From NCBI GenBank assembly GCA_963665045.2, contig CAXXJQ010000006.1, positions 496,001 through 560,000 on the forward strand: 64,000 nt of DNA, read 5' to 3'. The position numbers and the translations under genes were made by a program. The notes under the pieces are model-generated. The model was not told where the DNA came from and did no database searches. It saw nothing but the letters and a program-made list of their open reading frames with translations. The stretch is from JAFGRU01 sp016934985. GTDB taxonomy: Bacteria > Desulfobacterota > Desulfuromonadia > Desulfuromonadales > JAAYDE01. This document shows positions 17,696 to 26,585 of the stretch, piece after piece. Position 1 is the first letter of the stretch. Every line of letters begins with the position of its first letter.

Positions 17696-18445
17696 CTACC
17701 TCCCCCCGCCGTCGTTGCCGGCCAGGATTTGAGCCTGGGTCAGGCCGAAACGCCTTTGGCGGCGTCCGTATTCTTCCAAGGCGCGTTGAAATTGCTGTTC
17801 ATCGAATTCGGGCCAGGTGACCTCGGTGAAAAAAATTTCACTGTAAGCCAATTGCCAGAGAAGGAAGTTGCTGATTCTCTGTTCTCCGCTGGTTCGAATA
17901 AGCAGGTCGGGGTCCGGCATATTCCGGGTATCGAGAAAATCGGCCAGGACCAATTCATCGATTTCTTCCAAACGCAGGGCACCCTCTTGAACCTTCTCCA
18001 CCAAATGGCGCACTGCTCGAACGATCTCATCCCGCCCCCCATAGGAAAGAGCCAGGGTCAAGACCATGTCCTTGAGGTGGGCGGTTCGCTCCATGCCCTC
18101 GATGAGAGCGGAACGCACCCTCGCCGGGAACATGTCCAGATCGCCAATGACGTTGAAACGAATACCGTTGGTCAACATCTCCGGCATTTCATCGGCAAGA
18201 AAGCCAATCAGTAATTTAAGGAGAGCATCAACCTCTTTGCGGGGGCGCTTCCAATTTTCCGTACTGAAGGCGAACAGGGTCAGATAATCCACGCCAAGCC
18301 TTCGGCAGGCCTGTACTACCATCCTGACGTTCTTGGCCCCCTGACGATGCCCGGCAATGCGGGGCAAAAAACGCTTCTCCGCCCAGCGCCCGTTGCCATC
18401 CATAATGATGGCGATATGTTGTGGAATTTGTATCGATTTGGTCAT
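17696..18445 (-). CDS. uppS: (2Z,6E)-farnesyl-diphosphate-specific undecaprenyl diphosphate synthase
   Basis: A 249-residue cytosolic cis-prenyltransferase that makes the C55 lipid carrier for peptidoglycan and O-antigen. It shows HIAIIMDGNGRWAEKR (about 9-24, catalytic Asp), GHRQGAKNVRMVVQACRRLG, LTLFAFSTENWKRP, and the C-terminal DLLIRTSGEQRISNFLLWQLAYSE. The ATG at 18445 gives the standard N-terminus. It abuts cdsA, and its last codons supply the cdsA ribosome-binding site. Confidence 0.96.
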   Translation of the reverse strand: MTKSIQIPQHIAIIMDGNGRWAEKRFLPRIAGHRQGAKNVRMVVQACRRLGVDYLTLFAFSTENWKRPRKEVDALLKLLIGFLADEMPEMLTNGIRFNVIGDLDMFPARVRSALIEGMERTAHLKDMVLTLALSYGGRDEIVRAVRHLVEKVQEGALRLEEIDELVLADFLDTRNMPDPDLLIRTSGEQRISNFLLWQLAYSEIFFTEVTWPEFDEQQFQRALEEYGRRQRRFGLTQAQILAGNDGGGR

Positions 18446-18571
18446 TTTCCAACTCAGGCGAGCCAGCCTCACATCCCGCCTACCCGGCTCCTGATACTGC
18501 CGGCACAACGGACACTAGCATATCAAACCCCCAGCGGCAAGTCATCCCGGGGGGAAAGGCCGGCTTAATGT

Positions 18572-18988
18572 TCACAAGCCGATAATTTTTACCAAAACGC
18601 GCTTTCGCCGCTGGCCATCAAATTCACCATAGAAAATTTGTTCCCATGGGCCAAGATCAAGGGCGCCGCCAGTGACGGCGACAACCACTTCCCGTCCCAT
18701 GATCTGTCTTTTCATGTGGCCGTCGGCATTGTCCTCGCCGACATTGTGGCGATATTGAGAGACTGGTTCATGGGGAGCCAATTTCTCCAGCCAGAGTTCA
18801 AAATCATGATGTAAACCGCTTTCGTCATCATTAATGAAAACTGAAGCGGTGATATGCATCGCGTTAACGAGAACAAGCCCTTCCTCAATCCCACTCTCGT
18901 GAAGACAGTTCTCGACTTCACGGGTGATGTTGATAAACGCCCTGCGTGTCGGCACATTAAACCACAATTCTTTCCGAAAATGCTTCAT
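18572..18988 (-). CDS. YjbQ family protein (UPF0047)
   Basis: A 138-residue protein with the full UPF0047 core: HITASVFINDDESGLHHDFE (about 46-65), YRHN then GEDNADGHMKRQIMG, and LGPWEQIFYGEFDGQRRKRV at the C-terminus. The family is annotated as a side-activity thiamine-phosphate synthase, but its physiological role is unsettled. It is separated from uppS by about 125 nt without a recognisable promoter or terminator. Confidence 0.9.
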   Translation of the reverse strand: MKHFRKELWFNVPTRRAFINITREVENCLHESGIEEGLVLVNAMHITASVFINDDESGLHHDFELWLEKLAPHEPVSQYRHNVGEDNADGHMKRQIMGREVVVAVTGGALDLGPWEQIFYGEFDGQRRKRVLVKIIGL

Positions 18989-19153
18989 TTTTCCTTACCT
19001 ATCCCCACCTGGTTCTTTATTAGCCGCATACCACCCACTTCAAGAGACGCCTAAATCCATCAATGAGCGTGCCGGGAGACTCTATTATTCTAGCCCATTC
19101 CCCCAAATTTGATAAACGAAGAAAAAATTCCCCTGGTTCTGTTAAAGTTTAAT

Positions 19154-19183
19154 TTGAGTTCTTGTAGCCAATAATGGTATAAA
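19154..19183 (+). promoter_or_regulatory. Sigma-70 promoter of the Bax-like gene
   Basis: TTGAGT (19154-19159), 18-nt spacer, TATAAA (19178-19183). Predicted initiation near 19190 leaves almost no leader before the TTG at 19194. Confidence 0.55.
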
Positions 19184-19193
19184 TCTTGGCTCC

Positions 19194-20249
19194 TTGGGGA
19201 GACAAAACTTTTCATGTGTTTCTAAGAGGCATCCAGATTTGGAACCTGCAAACCTTAACAAGCATAACCGGGAGCCATCATCCTTCCGGCCGAGAGCTGC
19301 ATGCTGGCGTTATTTTTCAGCCTTGCTGGTGTTATTTGCTCTGTCATTCTTCCCCAGCTGCAAAAACAGTCCGGAAAACACATCCTTTGGCGCCGCTGAG
19401 GCCTTCGCAAAAAAGGCGATAAAAGTGAACCCCTCCAGCCATCAGGAGCTGGTGGATCTCTTTTCCTTCTATGAGTACGGCTGGGAAAACCTGGACGAGG
19501 GCATCCCCCCCCTGGTTATCAAAGCCCTTCCCAAAAACCTCGATCAAATCCGGGACTTAAAGAAAAAAAAGAGGATTTTCTTTCTCTCCATTTTGCCTAT
19601 CACCCTTCTCGCCAACCACCAGATTCAACTTCAAAGAGAGGAACTCAAGGGAATATTCAAAAAAATCGATCTTGGCCAAAACTTGTCCCCTGAAGAACTT
19701 GATTTTTTGGGCCATATCCTCAGAACCTACAAATTATCCGGCGACCCCGTCAAGGAACCGAAACTGCGTCGCGAACTGCTGAAAAGAGTCGATGTCATTC
19801 CCCCGGCTCTGGTTCTCGCCCAGGCTGCCAGTGAGTCCGCCTACGGAACATCGAGGTTCTCGCGTCTGGCCAACAATCTCTTCGGTGAATGGACCTTTAC
19901 CCCGGGGGCAGGGATCGTGCCGCTTGACCGCCCGGACGGAAAAACCTACGAAGTCCGCCGCTTCACATCGGTCTCCGCCTCAGTCAGTTCCTATCTGAGA
20001 AACATCAACACTCACCGCGCCTACAGGGAATTACGTGAAAAAAGAGCGTTTCTGCGCTCAGAAGGATTGCCCCTGAAAAGCCTCGAACTGGCCGAAGGTT
20101 TGATGCACTACTCCATTAAGGGTGAAAAATACATCCAAAGCATCAAAAATATCATTCGCCACAACCGCCTTGGCCGCCTTTCCCAAGCCAGGCTGCGAAC
20201 ACCAGCCTCCAAATCCCTGGCCATGGATTCCAATCTGCCAGCCCTTTAA
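19194..20249 (+). CDS. Bax-like glucosaminidase-domain lipoprotein
   Basis: A protein of about 351 residues and the first clear plus-strand gene. A hydrophobic stretch ending FFPSC (about 40-57) looks like a lipoprotein signal with the lipobox Cys near 57. The C-terminal half is the Bax/glucosaminidase domain: VIPPALVLAQAASESAYGTSRFSRLANNLFGEW (about 207-240) with the catalytic Glu, then YEVRRFTSVSASVSSYLRNINTHRAYRELR. Such proteins cleave peptidoglycan glycan strands. No ATG exists upstream of the signal in this frame. The only candidates are TTG at 19194 or TTG/CTG/GTG within the hydrophobic core, so the start is uncertain or an N-terminal frameshift exists. Confidence 0.8.
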   Translation: MGRQNFSCVSKRHPDLEPANLNKHNREPSSFRPRAACWRYFSALLVLFALSFFPSCKNSPENTSFGAAEAFAKKAIKVNPSSHQELVDLFSFYEYGWENLDEGIPPLVIKALPKNLDQIRDLKKKKRIFFLSILPITLLANHQIQLQREELKGIFKKIDLGQNLSPEELDFLGHILRTYKLSGDPVKEPKLRRELLKRVDVIPPALVLAQAASESAYGTSRFSRLANNLFGEWTFTPGAGIVPLDRPDGKTYEVRRFTSVSASVSSYLRNINTHRAYRELREKRAFLRSEGLPLKSLELAEGLMHYSIKGEKYIQSIKNIIRHNRLGRLSQARLRTPASKSLAMDSNLPAL

Positions 20250-20258
20250 ACTGAGTGC

Positions 20259-21323
20259 TTATTCAGGGACATCCGTTCTTATCCACAACTGGCTGAACCA
20301 ATACCAGGATTTTCCGTTCTTGGATGGAGCTGTAAGGGTGTATTTACTCCGCCGGGACATCAGCGGCGCATTGGCCTGCACTAGATAACCGTTCGGCAAA
20401 GAAGGATCGGGCTGGATCCGGCCGTTTTCCTGGCCGGGAACAAAGCAACGCAACCGCCTCAGATCGACTTCATTATCATCGATAGCCACCCGCAAAAGAG
20501 GAGGATTTTCTTCCGCCAGCAGAGAGCTTTGAGGCGCAATAATCTGGACCGGCAGAGCTTTCATTTTCAATTTGGATGAAAAACCCTCCACTGAGGCAAA
20601 GGACCCGCCCATGGGAAAGCGCGGCAGGGCATACAGTTGGTCGGCAGTGCTGACCACTCCCGATTGCTGGCCTGCTGCCCCGGAAAACCCCAGTTCCGCA
20701 ACCAAATCCACAAGCTCAGGGCAATACTCGCCGTAAGGATAGGAAAAAAGCGTTGCCTCCTGACCGAGGTGTGTTGAGAAGTCAGCCTGCGCGGCTGCCA
20801 CATCACCTTTTACCCTGGCCCGCCATTGCGCTGTCGTTTCCCCCGCTTTTTTCTCAACCAGATGCATATGCGACGCTGAATGATTCCCGATTTCAATGCC
20901 CTCCTGGGCGAGGGCATGCAACTCCTGCCAGGAAAGAAATCCCGGACCGCCCACCGCTCCGCTGCTGACAAACAGGGTGGCCGGATAACCGAAGCGGCGC
21001 AAAAGGGGCATGGCTCCGGTCAAAAAGCTTCGGTAACCGTCATCAACGGTCAAAACCGCACATGCCGGGGGCATAGGGCGGCTTTGCCGCAAGCGCTTTA
21101 CCACCTCGCCCAGGGGAAGAACCTCAACGTTCTCCTTCTGTAATATTTTCAGGTGAGCTTCGAAAGTCTCGAGTGAAACATTGGTGGAAGGATAACGGTC
21201 ATCGCCGAAGCGATGATAGACAAAGATATTGGCCTGGTTGCCCCAAACAAAGGGTGGAGCCAAAATCAGGCCCCAAAAGAGTAAGAAAAGGAAAAGACCT
21301 GCTGTTCCGACGACCTTATTCAT
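20259..21323 (-). CDS. Secreted polysaccharide deacetylase family protein
   Basis: A 354-residue protein with an N-terminal signal or anchor segment (about 5-28). The NodB homology domain (about 30-235) has the catalytic base region LTVDDGYRSF (about 91-100), a zinc motif in GNHSASHMHL (about 146-155) and FSYPYGEYCPELVD. The C-terminal 110 residues form an extra beta-rich part I do not recognise. Members de-N-acetylate cell-wall or exopolysaccharide sugars. It ends 10 nt from the convergent Bax-like gene and overlaps the upstream SpoT-like gene by 8 nt. Confidence 0.9.
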   Translation of the reverse strand: MNKVVGTAGLFLFLLFWGLILAPPFVWGNQANIFVYHRFGDDRYPSTNVSLETFEAHLKILQKENVEVLPLGEVVKRLRQSRPMPPACAVLTVDDGYRSFLTGAMPLLRRFGYPATLFVSSGAVGGPGFLSWQELHALAQEGIEIGNHSASHMHLVEKKAGETTAQWRARVKGDVAAAQADFSTHLGQEATLFSYPYGEYCPELVDLVAELGFSGAAGQQSGVVSTADQLYALPRFPMGGSFASVEGFSSKLKMKALPVQIIAPQSSLLAEENPPLLRVAIDDNEVDLRRLRCFVPGQENGRIQPDPSLPNGYLVQANAPLMSRRSKYTLTAPSKNGKSWYWFSQLWIRTDVPE

Positions 21324-22776
21324 CCGCGGTGTCTTCCTCGCGAACCCGGTTGCGCAAGTAGCGGCGGATACTGTTTCTTGCTTTGGGGGTCACGGCCCAC
21401 TCCAGCCACTTGGGAAGCACCTGGGGTTTATCGGCCCGTTCGATGTCAACCTGATCGCCATCAAGAAGTCTCGATTTGAGGAGCCGGGTTTTGCCGTTGA
21501 TTCGAGCCCGCAGGGCGTGAAGCCCCAACTCCTCATGAATTTCAAAGCCGAAATCCAAAGCGCAACTACCTTCGGGGAGCACCCTGACATCACCACGCGG
21601 AGTGTAAACCTGGATAATCGAGGAGGCCAACCGCAGGCTCTCGGTATCAAAAACGGATTCACCTTCGAGCAGAGATCTCATCAGGTCCTGGAAGTTTGCC
21701 TTCTGAAAGACAAAGCCGGGGGCAAGAATGCCGGCACGATTGAAACGATCCAACTTATGGGTTGTGATTTCGATTCTCAGCCGGTACTCCTCGGCCTGAA
21801 CCGTGGTCTGCAGGGACTGGAATCCGTACTGAGAGGGGATATGCAGGTAATCCTTCAGCTTCCCGGGGATGGGGGGGAAAAGAGAGTGGATCAAGCCCAG
21901 CGCCAGATAGGCATCCAGGGTCTTGTCCACATTAATTTCCATGGTGTAAACCTTGGGGAATCCCTGGTTCAAAGCCCGGACCGCAGCAATAGAAAAAGCC
22001 CGCCAACGGTCTTTAATTAGGGCTTCAACTTTGTGGCTCTCAAACAGCTGAGAAATCTTGGAGCGACATTTTCTCAGCCATCCTTCCTGTTCCCTGCGAA
22101 TCGCCCGTAAAGCTATTTGATAACGTTTGAAACGCCGCGGATAAAGAACGCGAAGAGAAAGAGAATCCAATTCCGAGGTCACATATCCCATGCCGAGATG
22201 AAGGGCCAGGGGAACATAAATTTCCCGGGTCTCTTCGGCAATCAGGGATTGCTTTGTTGGGTCAAGGGCCCCGATGGTCTGCAGATTGTCGATACGATCC
22301 CAAAACTTCAGGCATAAAACCCGGACATCCTCCAGGGCAACCAGCAGCTGTTTGCGATAAGTTTGGGTCCGCAATGTTTCACGGCTGAGTTTTTCATCCG
22401 TTGCTTTTGTCAGTCCATTGACGAGAAATGCCACTTCATAATCAAAAGCCGACTCCACCTCTGCCAAGGTAACCGGCGTATCCTCCACAACGTCATGAAG
22501 AAATCCGGCTGTAATGGAGGCAAAATCCATCCAGTTTCGGGCAGCCAGATGGGCCACCCTCAAAGGATGAAAAAAGTAAGGCTCGCCCGATTTTCTAAAC
22601 TGACCTTCATGGGAGCTTTTCGCAATCTGAATAGCCCGCTCCAGATTCGCAATATGGTGGTCAAGCTCCTCCTCGCTCAACTCCCCGCCATAATGCGTAA
22701 CCAGAAGCTCCATGATCTCTTCGATCAGGCGTTTCTCTTTTCGCTCAAAATCGAACGGCAAAGCTATCACCCACAC
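21316..22776 (-). CDS. RelA/SpoT-like HD hydrolase with degenerate synthetase domain
   Basis: About 486 residues (start uncertain: GTG 22776, TTG 22761 or ATG 22713). The HD hydrolase part (about 47-200) looks intact: AKSSHEGQFRKSGEPYFFHP, GFLHDVVEDTPV, and DRIDNLQTIG. The synthetase region (about 250-360) keeps KLKDYLHIPSQYGFQSLQTTV, but the conserved Asp/Arg motifs (SIYxKM, DxxGxR, SLHT) are lost. A TGS domain follows (about 395-455), and there is no ACT/RIS tail. I infer (p)ppGpp or related nucleotide hydrolysis without synthesis. Full-length Rel/SpoT proteins are about 700 residues. Confidence 0.8.
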   Translation of the reverse strand: MWVIALPFDFERKEKRLIEEIMELLVTHYGGELSEEELDHHIANLERAIQIAKSSHEGQFRKSGEPYFFHPLRVAHLAARNWMDFASITAGFLHDVVEDTPVTLAEVESAFDYEVAFLVNGLTKATDEKLSRETLRTQTYRKQLLVALEDVRVLCLKFWDRIDNLQTIGALDPTKQSLIAEETREIYVPLALHLGMGYVTSELDSLSLRVLYPRRFKRYQIALRAIRREQEGWLRKCRSKISQLFESHKVEALIKDRWRAFSIAAVRALNQGFPKVYTMEINVDKTLDAYLALGLIHSLFPPIPGKLKDYLHIPSQYGFQSLQTTVQAEEYRLRIEITTHKLDRFNRAGILAPGFVFQKANFQDLMRSLLEGESVFDTESLRLASSIIQVYTPRGDVRVLPEGSCALDFGFEIHEELGLHALRARINGKTRLLKSRLLDGDQVDIERADKPQVLPKWLEWAVTPKARNSIRRYLRNRVREEDTADE

Positions 22777-22888
22777 TTATAAAAAGGGTTAAGGTTGAAG
22801 ACTGAAGAAAAATCTGTCACTTGTCACTTGTCCTTAGTCGTTGGTCACCGACCTTCAGACTTCAGTTTAAATGCTTTCCACCTTTTCA
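22777..22888. repeat. Intergenic R1/R2 words
   Basis: Contains TTGAAGACTGAAG (22790-22803) and CTTCAGACTTCAG (22854-22866) as an inverted pair. The R2 run GTCACTTGTCACTTGTCC lies between them. No gene. Confidence 0.6.
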
Positions 22889-23236
22889 TCAGCCCGGCGG
22901 CCAGTTCATCTGACGCCCGCCCAAAAGATGGAAATGAATGTGCCAAACACACTGCCCGCCCCCTTCATTGCAGTTGTTGACCACCCGGAATCCATCCTCG
23001 GCAAAACCGAAATCCCGAGCAATCTTGTTGGCAACCTGAAATATACGCCCCAAAAGAGCGTCATTACTTGCCGTCAGGTCAAGCGTTGACCTGATATGCT
23101 GTCGCGGAACCAGTAAAAAATGGAAAGGGGCTTGGGGCTCAATGTCTCTGAATGCTATTAACAAATCATCTTCATAGATTTTTTCCGCAGGGATATCCCC
23201 TTTAACGATTTTACAGAAAAGACACTGTTCTTCCAT
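22889..23236 (-). CDS. HIT family protein (HINT-like)
   Basis: A 115-residue histidine-triad nucleotide hydrolase. CLFCKIVKGDIPAEKIYEDD at the N-terminus (Cys pair) and the catalytic triad VWHIHFHLLGGR near 97-108 are diagnostic of the HINT branch, which hydrolyses adenosine phosphoramidates. The length is standard. It follows the YhaN-like gene by 25 nt. Confidence 0.95.
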   Translation of the reverse strand: MEEQCLFCKIVKGDIPAEKIYEDDLLIAFRDIEPQAPFHFLLVPRQHIRSTLDLTASNDALLGRIFQVANKIARDFGFAEDGFRVVNNCNEGGGQCVWHIHFHLLGGRQMNWPPG

Positions 23237-23261
23237 TCCATTTTCTCCTTTTCAAAAAATC

Positions 23262-25409
23262 TTATCCCGGGATCAAGATGATATTCCACTTTCGGCTGTC
23301 AATCAGGTCCAGCAAGCGACGGTCATGACTGAACAAGATCACCTGCTGCCCCGGCGAAAAATCTTCGAGACATTGTAGCGTATTGCTTAACCTCTTTGAA
23401 TCAAAATTCACCAGAGGATCATCCAAAAACAACGGCAGTTGCCGTCCTTTAAACAGCAGTCTGGCCAGAACCAGGCGAATAGCAAAAAATGCAGCATCAA
23501 CGGTTCCCTGGCTGAAATGGTTGACGGGTTTTTCTTCGTTGCCGCGCTCTTTAAAACAAAAGGTGAGTTTGTCCGTCACACGCAGACTTCTGCCTTCTGT
23601 TTCCAGCAGATGCCCCAGGCTCTGATCAACCTCTGCGGCAAATCTATCAAGATATCCCCGGCGGAAATCTTCGGCCGATTCGGCAAGCAGATCGAAAGCC
23701 CGCTGCAGAACCTTTTTCCGCTCGTTCAGAAAAAGGCCTTTTTCCTTCAAAAAATGGCCGCGGTCTTCAATATCAGGAAGGCTTCCCAATTGACCGGCCA
23801 GGGATGACTCCTGCTGTTCAAATTCAGACAGTTCTTTTTCCTTGATCTTCAATCTTTCTTCCAAGGTGGCAAGCTTTTCTTCAGCCTCAGGGAAATCCAC
23901 CATTTCCGCCAAAAAATCATTCGTCTGGACCCGCCTTTTCTTGTCATCCAACACCGCAAGTTCGCGGATCAGGGCCGCTTTCAGCTCCTGCAAATCCCGG
24001 GGCTTCTCAAGAACTGCCATTGCACTGTCAATAGCTCGCAGGCGATCTTCAAAACCGGCCCGTTTCTGCAAAGCACTTTTCAAATAACGCAACTCTTCCT
24101 CGGAATGCTTTAAGCCGAGTTCACCCAAATACCCTTCTAAACTCAAGAGACTCTTTCTCGTCTCCTCCAACCCTGCCTCAAGAATCTCTGCCTGCCCTTT
24201 AATCAGACTCCTTTCATTGGAAAGCACGCTGTTCCTTTTCAACACAAACAAAAAAAGAAGGGAAATAGCGAGCCCCGCACCCAACCCCAGGGGGACCAGC
24301 CAGTCAGGTTCTCTGTGAATCAGGTAGGCGCCAACAGAAACAAGTGAAACACACAGAAAAAAAAGCATCGTCCAGGGCGTCTTCTCGGCGACAGGCATCT
24401 TTTCATAAACAGCCGCAATGTCTTTCTGGGCATTTTTTGCCCTGGCCCGAAGCTCCTGCAGCTCATAGATAAGCCGGGGCAAATCTTCCGTCGCCTCAGC
24501 AGGTATCGCCATATCAAAAATGGCCTGCTCCAACAGCTTCCTTTCTCCCTGAAGATTCTCTATTTTCTGTTCTTCCTTTTGCAACCGCCGGAATTCCTCC
24601 TTGAGCATCCGTTCCTTTTCCTCAAGATCCAGACGGCTTTTAGCCCACTGCAGGTAGCGGTGCCCTTGAGCAACATCCTTGCGGTCTTTTTCAACATCCG
24701 CTCTGAGGGTTTCTACCTTGACCTGCAGTTCCTCAACTTTGCGGGTAATTTCCGTACTCTCCAACCACGCCTTTTCAAGATCATCCAACTCCTGTCTGAC
24801 CTTTTCCAGGGCCCGATCATTGGTTTTATCCCGTCCCCAAGGGTTCTTCCGGGTGATAGCAAAGTAATCCTCCTGAAGGGAACTCAAGACTTTTTCGTAA
24901 TCGACCTCAACAGAACCCGACAAAAGATTTTTGACCTTGGCACCCAGTTCATTTTCACCGGAAATTTCCAACTGCCCCTGGCCGAAAAAAAGTGAAGAAC
25001 GAAAAATATCCTCCTCGACAATCCCAAGGGCTTGGGCAAGCCTGTCCGCATATTCAATTTTTTCCGAGGAGCGCCCCAAAGGGGGAACTTTGCCCTCAAA
25101 ACGGTAAAGCAGATTATGTTTGTCATCCTCCTCCACAAGGCAAACCTGATCCGAAAGGATATCCCTTTCGATCCGCCACCTGCTCTCACTATTCCGGAGT
25201 ATAGCGGCAACCTGGCAAGTACCTGACGTTTTCCAGTTTTGAAAACGATCCTTGTTGCGAACCCCGAAAAATACCGATGGGATTGCCTCCATCAAGGTCG
25301 ACTTCCCGGCCTCGTTAGGCCCGAGAACCAGATTCAGATACGGCTCAAACCGAAAATCAGCCTTGGAGAACTTGCCAAAATTAATCAGTTCCAAATTTTC
25401 CAGAATCAT
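23262..25409 (-). CDS. YhaN/SbcC-like AAA ATPase with coiled coil and membrane pair
   Basis: A 715-residue SMC/Rad50-type protein. Walker A GPNEAGKSTLMEAI lies at about 30-43. Long coiled coils (about 205-330 and 395-600) flank two hydrophobic segments near 348-390 (LFFLCVSLVSVGAYLI and LGLGAGLAISLLFLFVLK), placed in the hinge position as in YhaN. The signature and Walker B region is NHFSQGTVDAAFFAIRL ... PLFLDDPLVNFD near the C-terminus. It overlaps the metallophosphoesterase gene by 4 nt, as SbcC does SbcD. The likely role is DNA-end processing or repair at the membrane. The exact function is not established. Confidence 0.9.
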   Translation of the reverse strand: MILENLELINFGKFSKADFRFEPYLNLVLGPNEAGKSTLMEAIPSVFFGVRNKDRFQNWKTSGTCQVAAILRNSESRWRIERDILSDQVCLVEEDDKHNLLYRFEGKVPPLGRSSEKIEYADRLAQALGIVEEDIFRSSLFFGQGQLEISGENELGAKVKNLLSGSVEVDYEKVLSSLQEDYFAITRKNPWGRDKTNDRALEKVRQELDDLEKAWLESTEITRKVEELQVKVETLRADVEKDRKDVAQGHRYLQWAKSRLDLEEKERMLKEEFRRLQKEEQKIENLQGERKLLEQAIFDMAIPAEATEDLPRLIYELQELRARAKNAQKDIAAVYEKMPVAEKTPWTMLFFLCVSLVSVGAYLIHREPDWLVPLGLGAGLAISLLFLFVLKRNSVLSNERSLIKGQAEILEAGLEETRKSLLSLEGYLGELGLKHSEEELRYLKSALQKRAGFEDRLRAIDSAMAVLEKPRDLQELKAALIRELAVLDDKKRRVQTNDFLAEMVDFPEAEEKLATLEERLKIKEKELSEFEQQESSLAGQLGSLPDIEDRGHFLKEKGLFLNERKKVLQRAFDLLAESAEDFRRGYLDRFAAEVDQSLGHLLETEGRSLRVTDKLTFCFKERGNEEKPVNHFSQGTVDAAFFAIRLVLARLLFKGRQLPLFLDDPLVNFDSKRLSNTLQCLEDFSPGQQVILFSHDRRLLDLIDSRKWNIILIPG

Positions 25410-26536
25410 CCCAGGCCTTTTCCGTTGGCTTTAAAACGCATCAAAACTTCACGGAAGGCTTGCTCCAGAAGATTTTTTTCATCAGGGGAAGCCCCGGCCA
25501 TGAGCTTTTGAACCCGACGGACAAAACAGCCCCGGACCGTCTCTTCGTCGGCAATTCGGCCGGCAAAATGGCTGTCAAAAAGCGACGTATGATCAATCAT
25601 CTCAATATGGAAAAAACTATCGCAGACCTGGGCCTGCAATAAATCCATATCCAGAGGGAACTCCAGGATACCCTCCAGGGTGAGGCGCAAAAGGGTGTTC
25701 GAATCGGCAAAGCTCAAAATGGCCTCTCTGACCGTTTGCCTATCAGAAATCCCAGTTAAATCAAGGCGTTGCTCTTGCAGAGTTCTGGCGTTTACCGCCG
25801 CTTTGTCAACAATTAAACCGTGTTCATCAAGCCGGACAAGAGCCGCGTGCCGGACGCCGTTTTCACCGAACTTCTTGCCTTCCGGGGAACCGGGATAACA
25901 GGCCAAAACCCGGTTGCTTTCACTGAATATTTCAAAATTATGGTAGTGACCCAAAGCGACATAGTCCAAACGCCATTTTTTCAAATCATCCAAAGTGAAC
26001 ACGAGGTCCTTTTTGCGGTAATTCCATTCGGGGCTTCCTTTGCGGGAACCGTGCAACAAGCCGACATGAATACCTTCCGAAAACTTCCTGGTCATAGCCG
26101 CCAAAGAATGTCCGGCATCTGATGAAACATAGGGTGCACCGTAAAAACAGACTTTTTTCCCTCTCTTTTCAACCACCACGGGATCTTTTCTACCAGGGTC
26201 GTCCAAGACAATGGCATCAGAAAAGTCATGCCTCCGATAGACCGAATTGACTTGCGAAACATGATCATGAGTGCCGGGAAGAATAATGGAAATAATTCCG
26301 CGATCGGCAAGTCTTCTTATGCCACTCTGGACTTTTCCAATTGAAAAGGATGAAGGGGTTGCAGAATTGAACAGATCGCCGGCAACCAGAAAAAAATCAA
26401 CCTCGTTTTTTATGGCGAGGCTCAAGAGCCGCTCAAATGTCTGGATAAAATCGTTTTTGCGCAATTCTTCCTTCTCCCCGAGAGAGGGGAAGGAAGAATC
26501 GAGGTGGACATCCGCGGTATGAAGCAATTTGATCAT
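25406..26536 (-). CDS. YhaO/SbcD-like metallophosphoesterase (nuclease subunit)
   Basis: A 376-residue Mre11-type phosphoesterase, partner of the overlapping YhaN-like gene. Metal motifs are ADVHLD (about 8-13), VAGDLFNSA (about 51-59), LLHGSRKGSP (about 159) and ALGHYHNFEIF (about 194). Motif III, normally GNHD, reads GTHDH (about 89), so the usual Asn is replaced by Thr. The C-terminal domain is the capping and partner-binding part. The substitution may alter nuclease activity or mark a subfamily. Confidence 0.9.
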   Translation of the reverse strand: MIKLLHTADVHLDSSFPSLGEKEELRKNDFIQTFERLLSLAIKNEVDFFLVAGDLFNSATPSSFSIGKVQSGIRRLADRGIISIILPGTHDHVSQVNSVYRRHDFSDAIVLDDPGRKDPVVVEKRGKKVCFYGAPYVSSDAGHSLAAMTRKFSEGIHVGLLHGSRKGSPEWNYRKKDLVFTLDDLKKWRLDYVALGHYHNFEIFSESNRVLACYPGSPEGKKFGENGVRHAALVRLDEHGLIVDKAAVNARTLQEQRLDLTGISDRQTVREAILSFADSNTLLRLTLEGILEFPLDMDLLQAQVCDSFFHIEMIDHTSLFDSHFAGRIADEETVRGCFVRRVQKLMAGASPDEKNLLEQAFREVLMRFKANGKGLG

Positions 26537-26585
26537 AAAAAACCAGGTTAATAGGTGGAAGGCTGAAGGCTGATATGGTTGTCAG

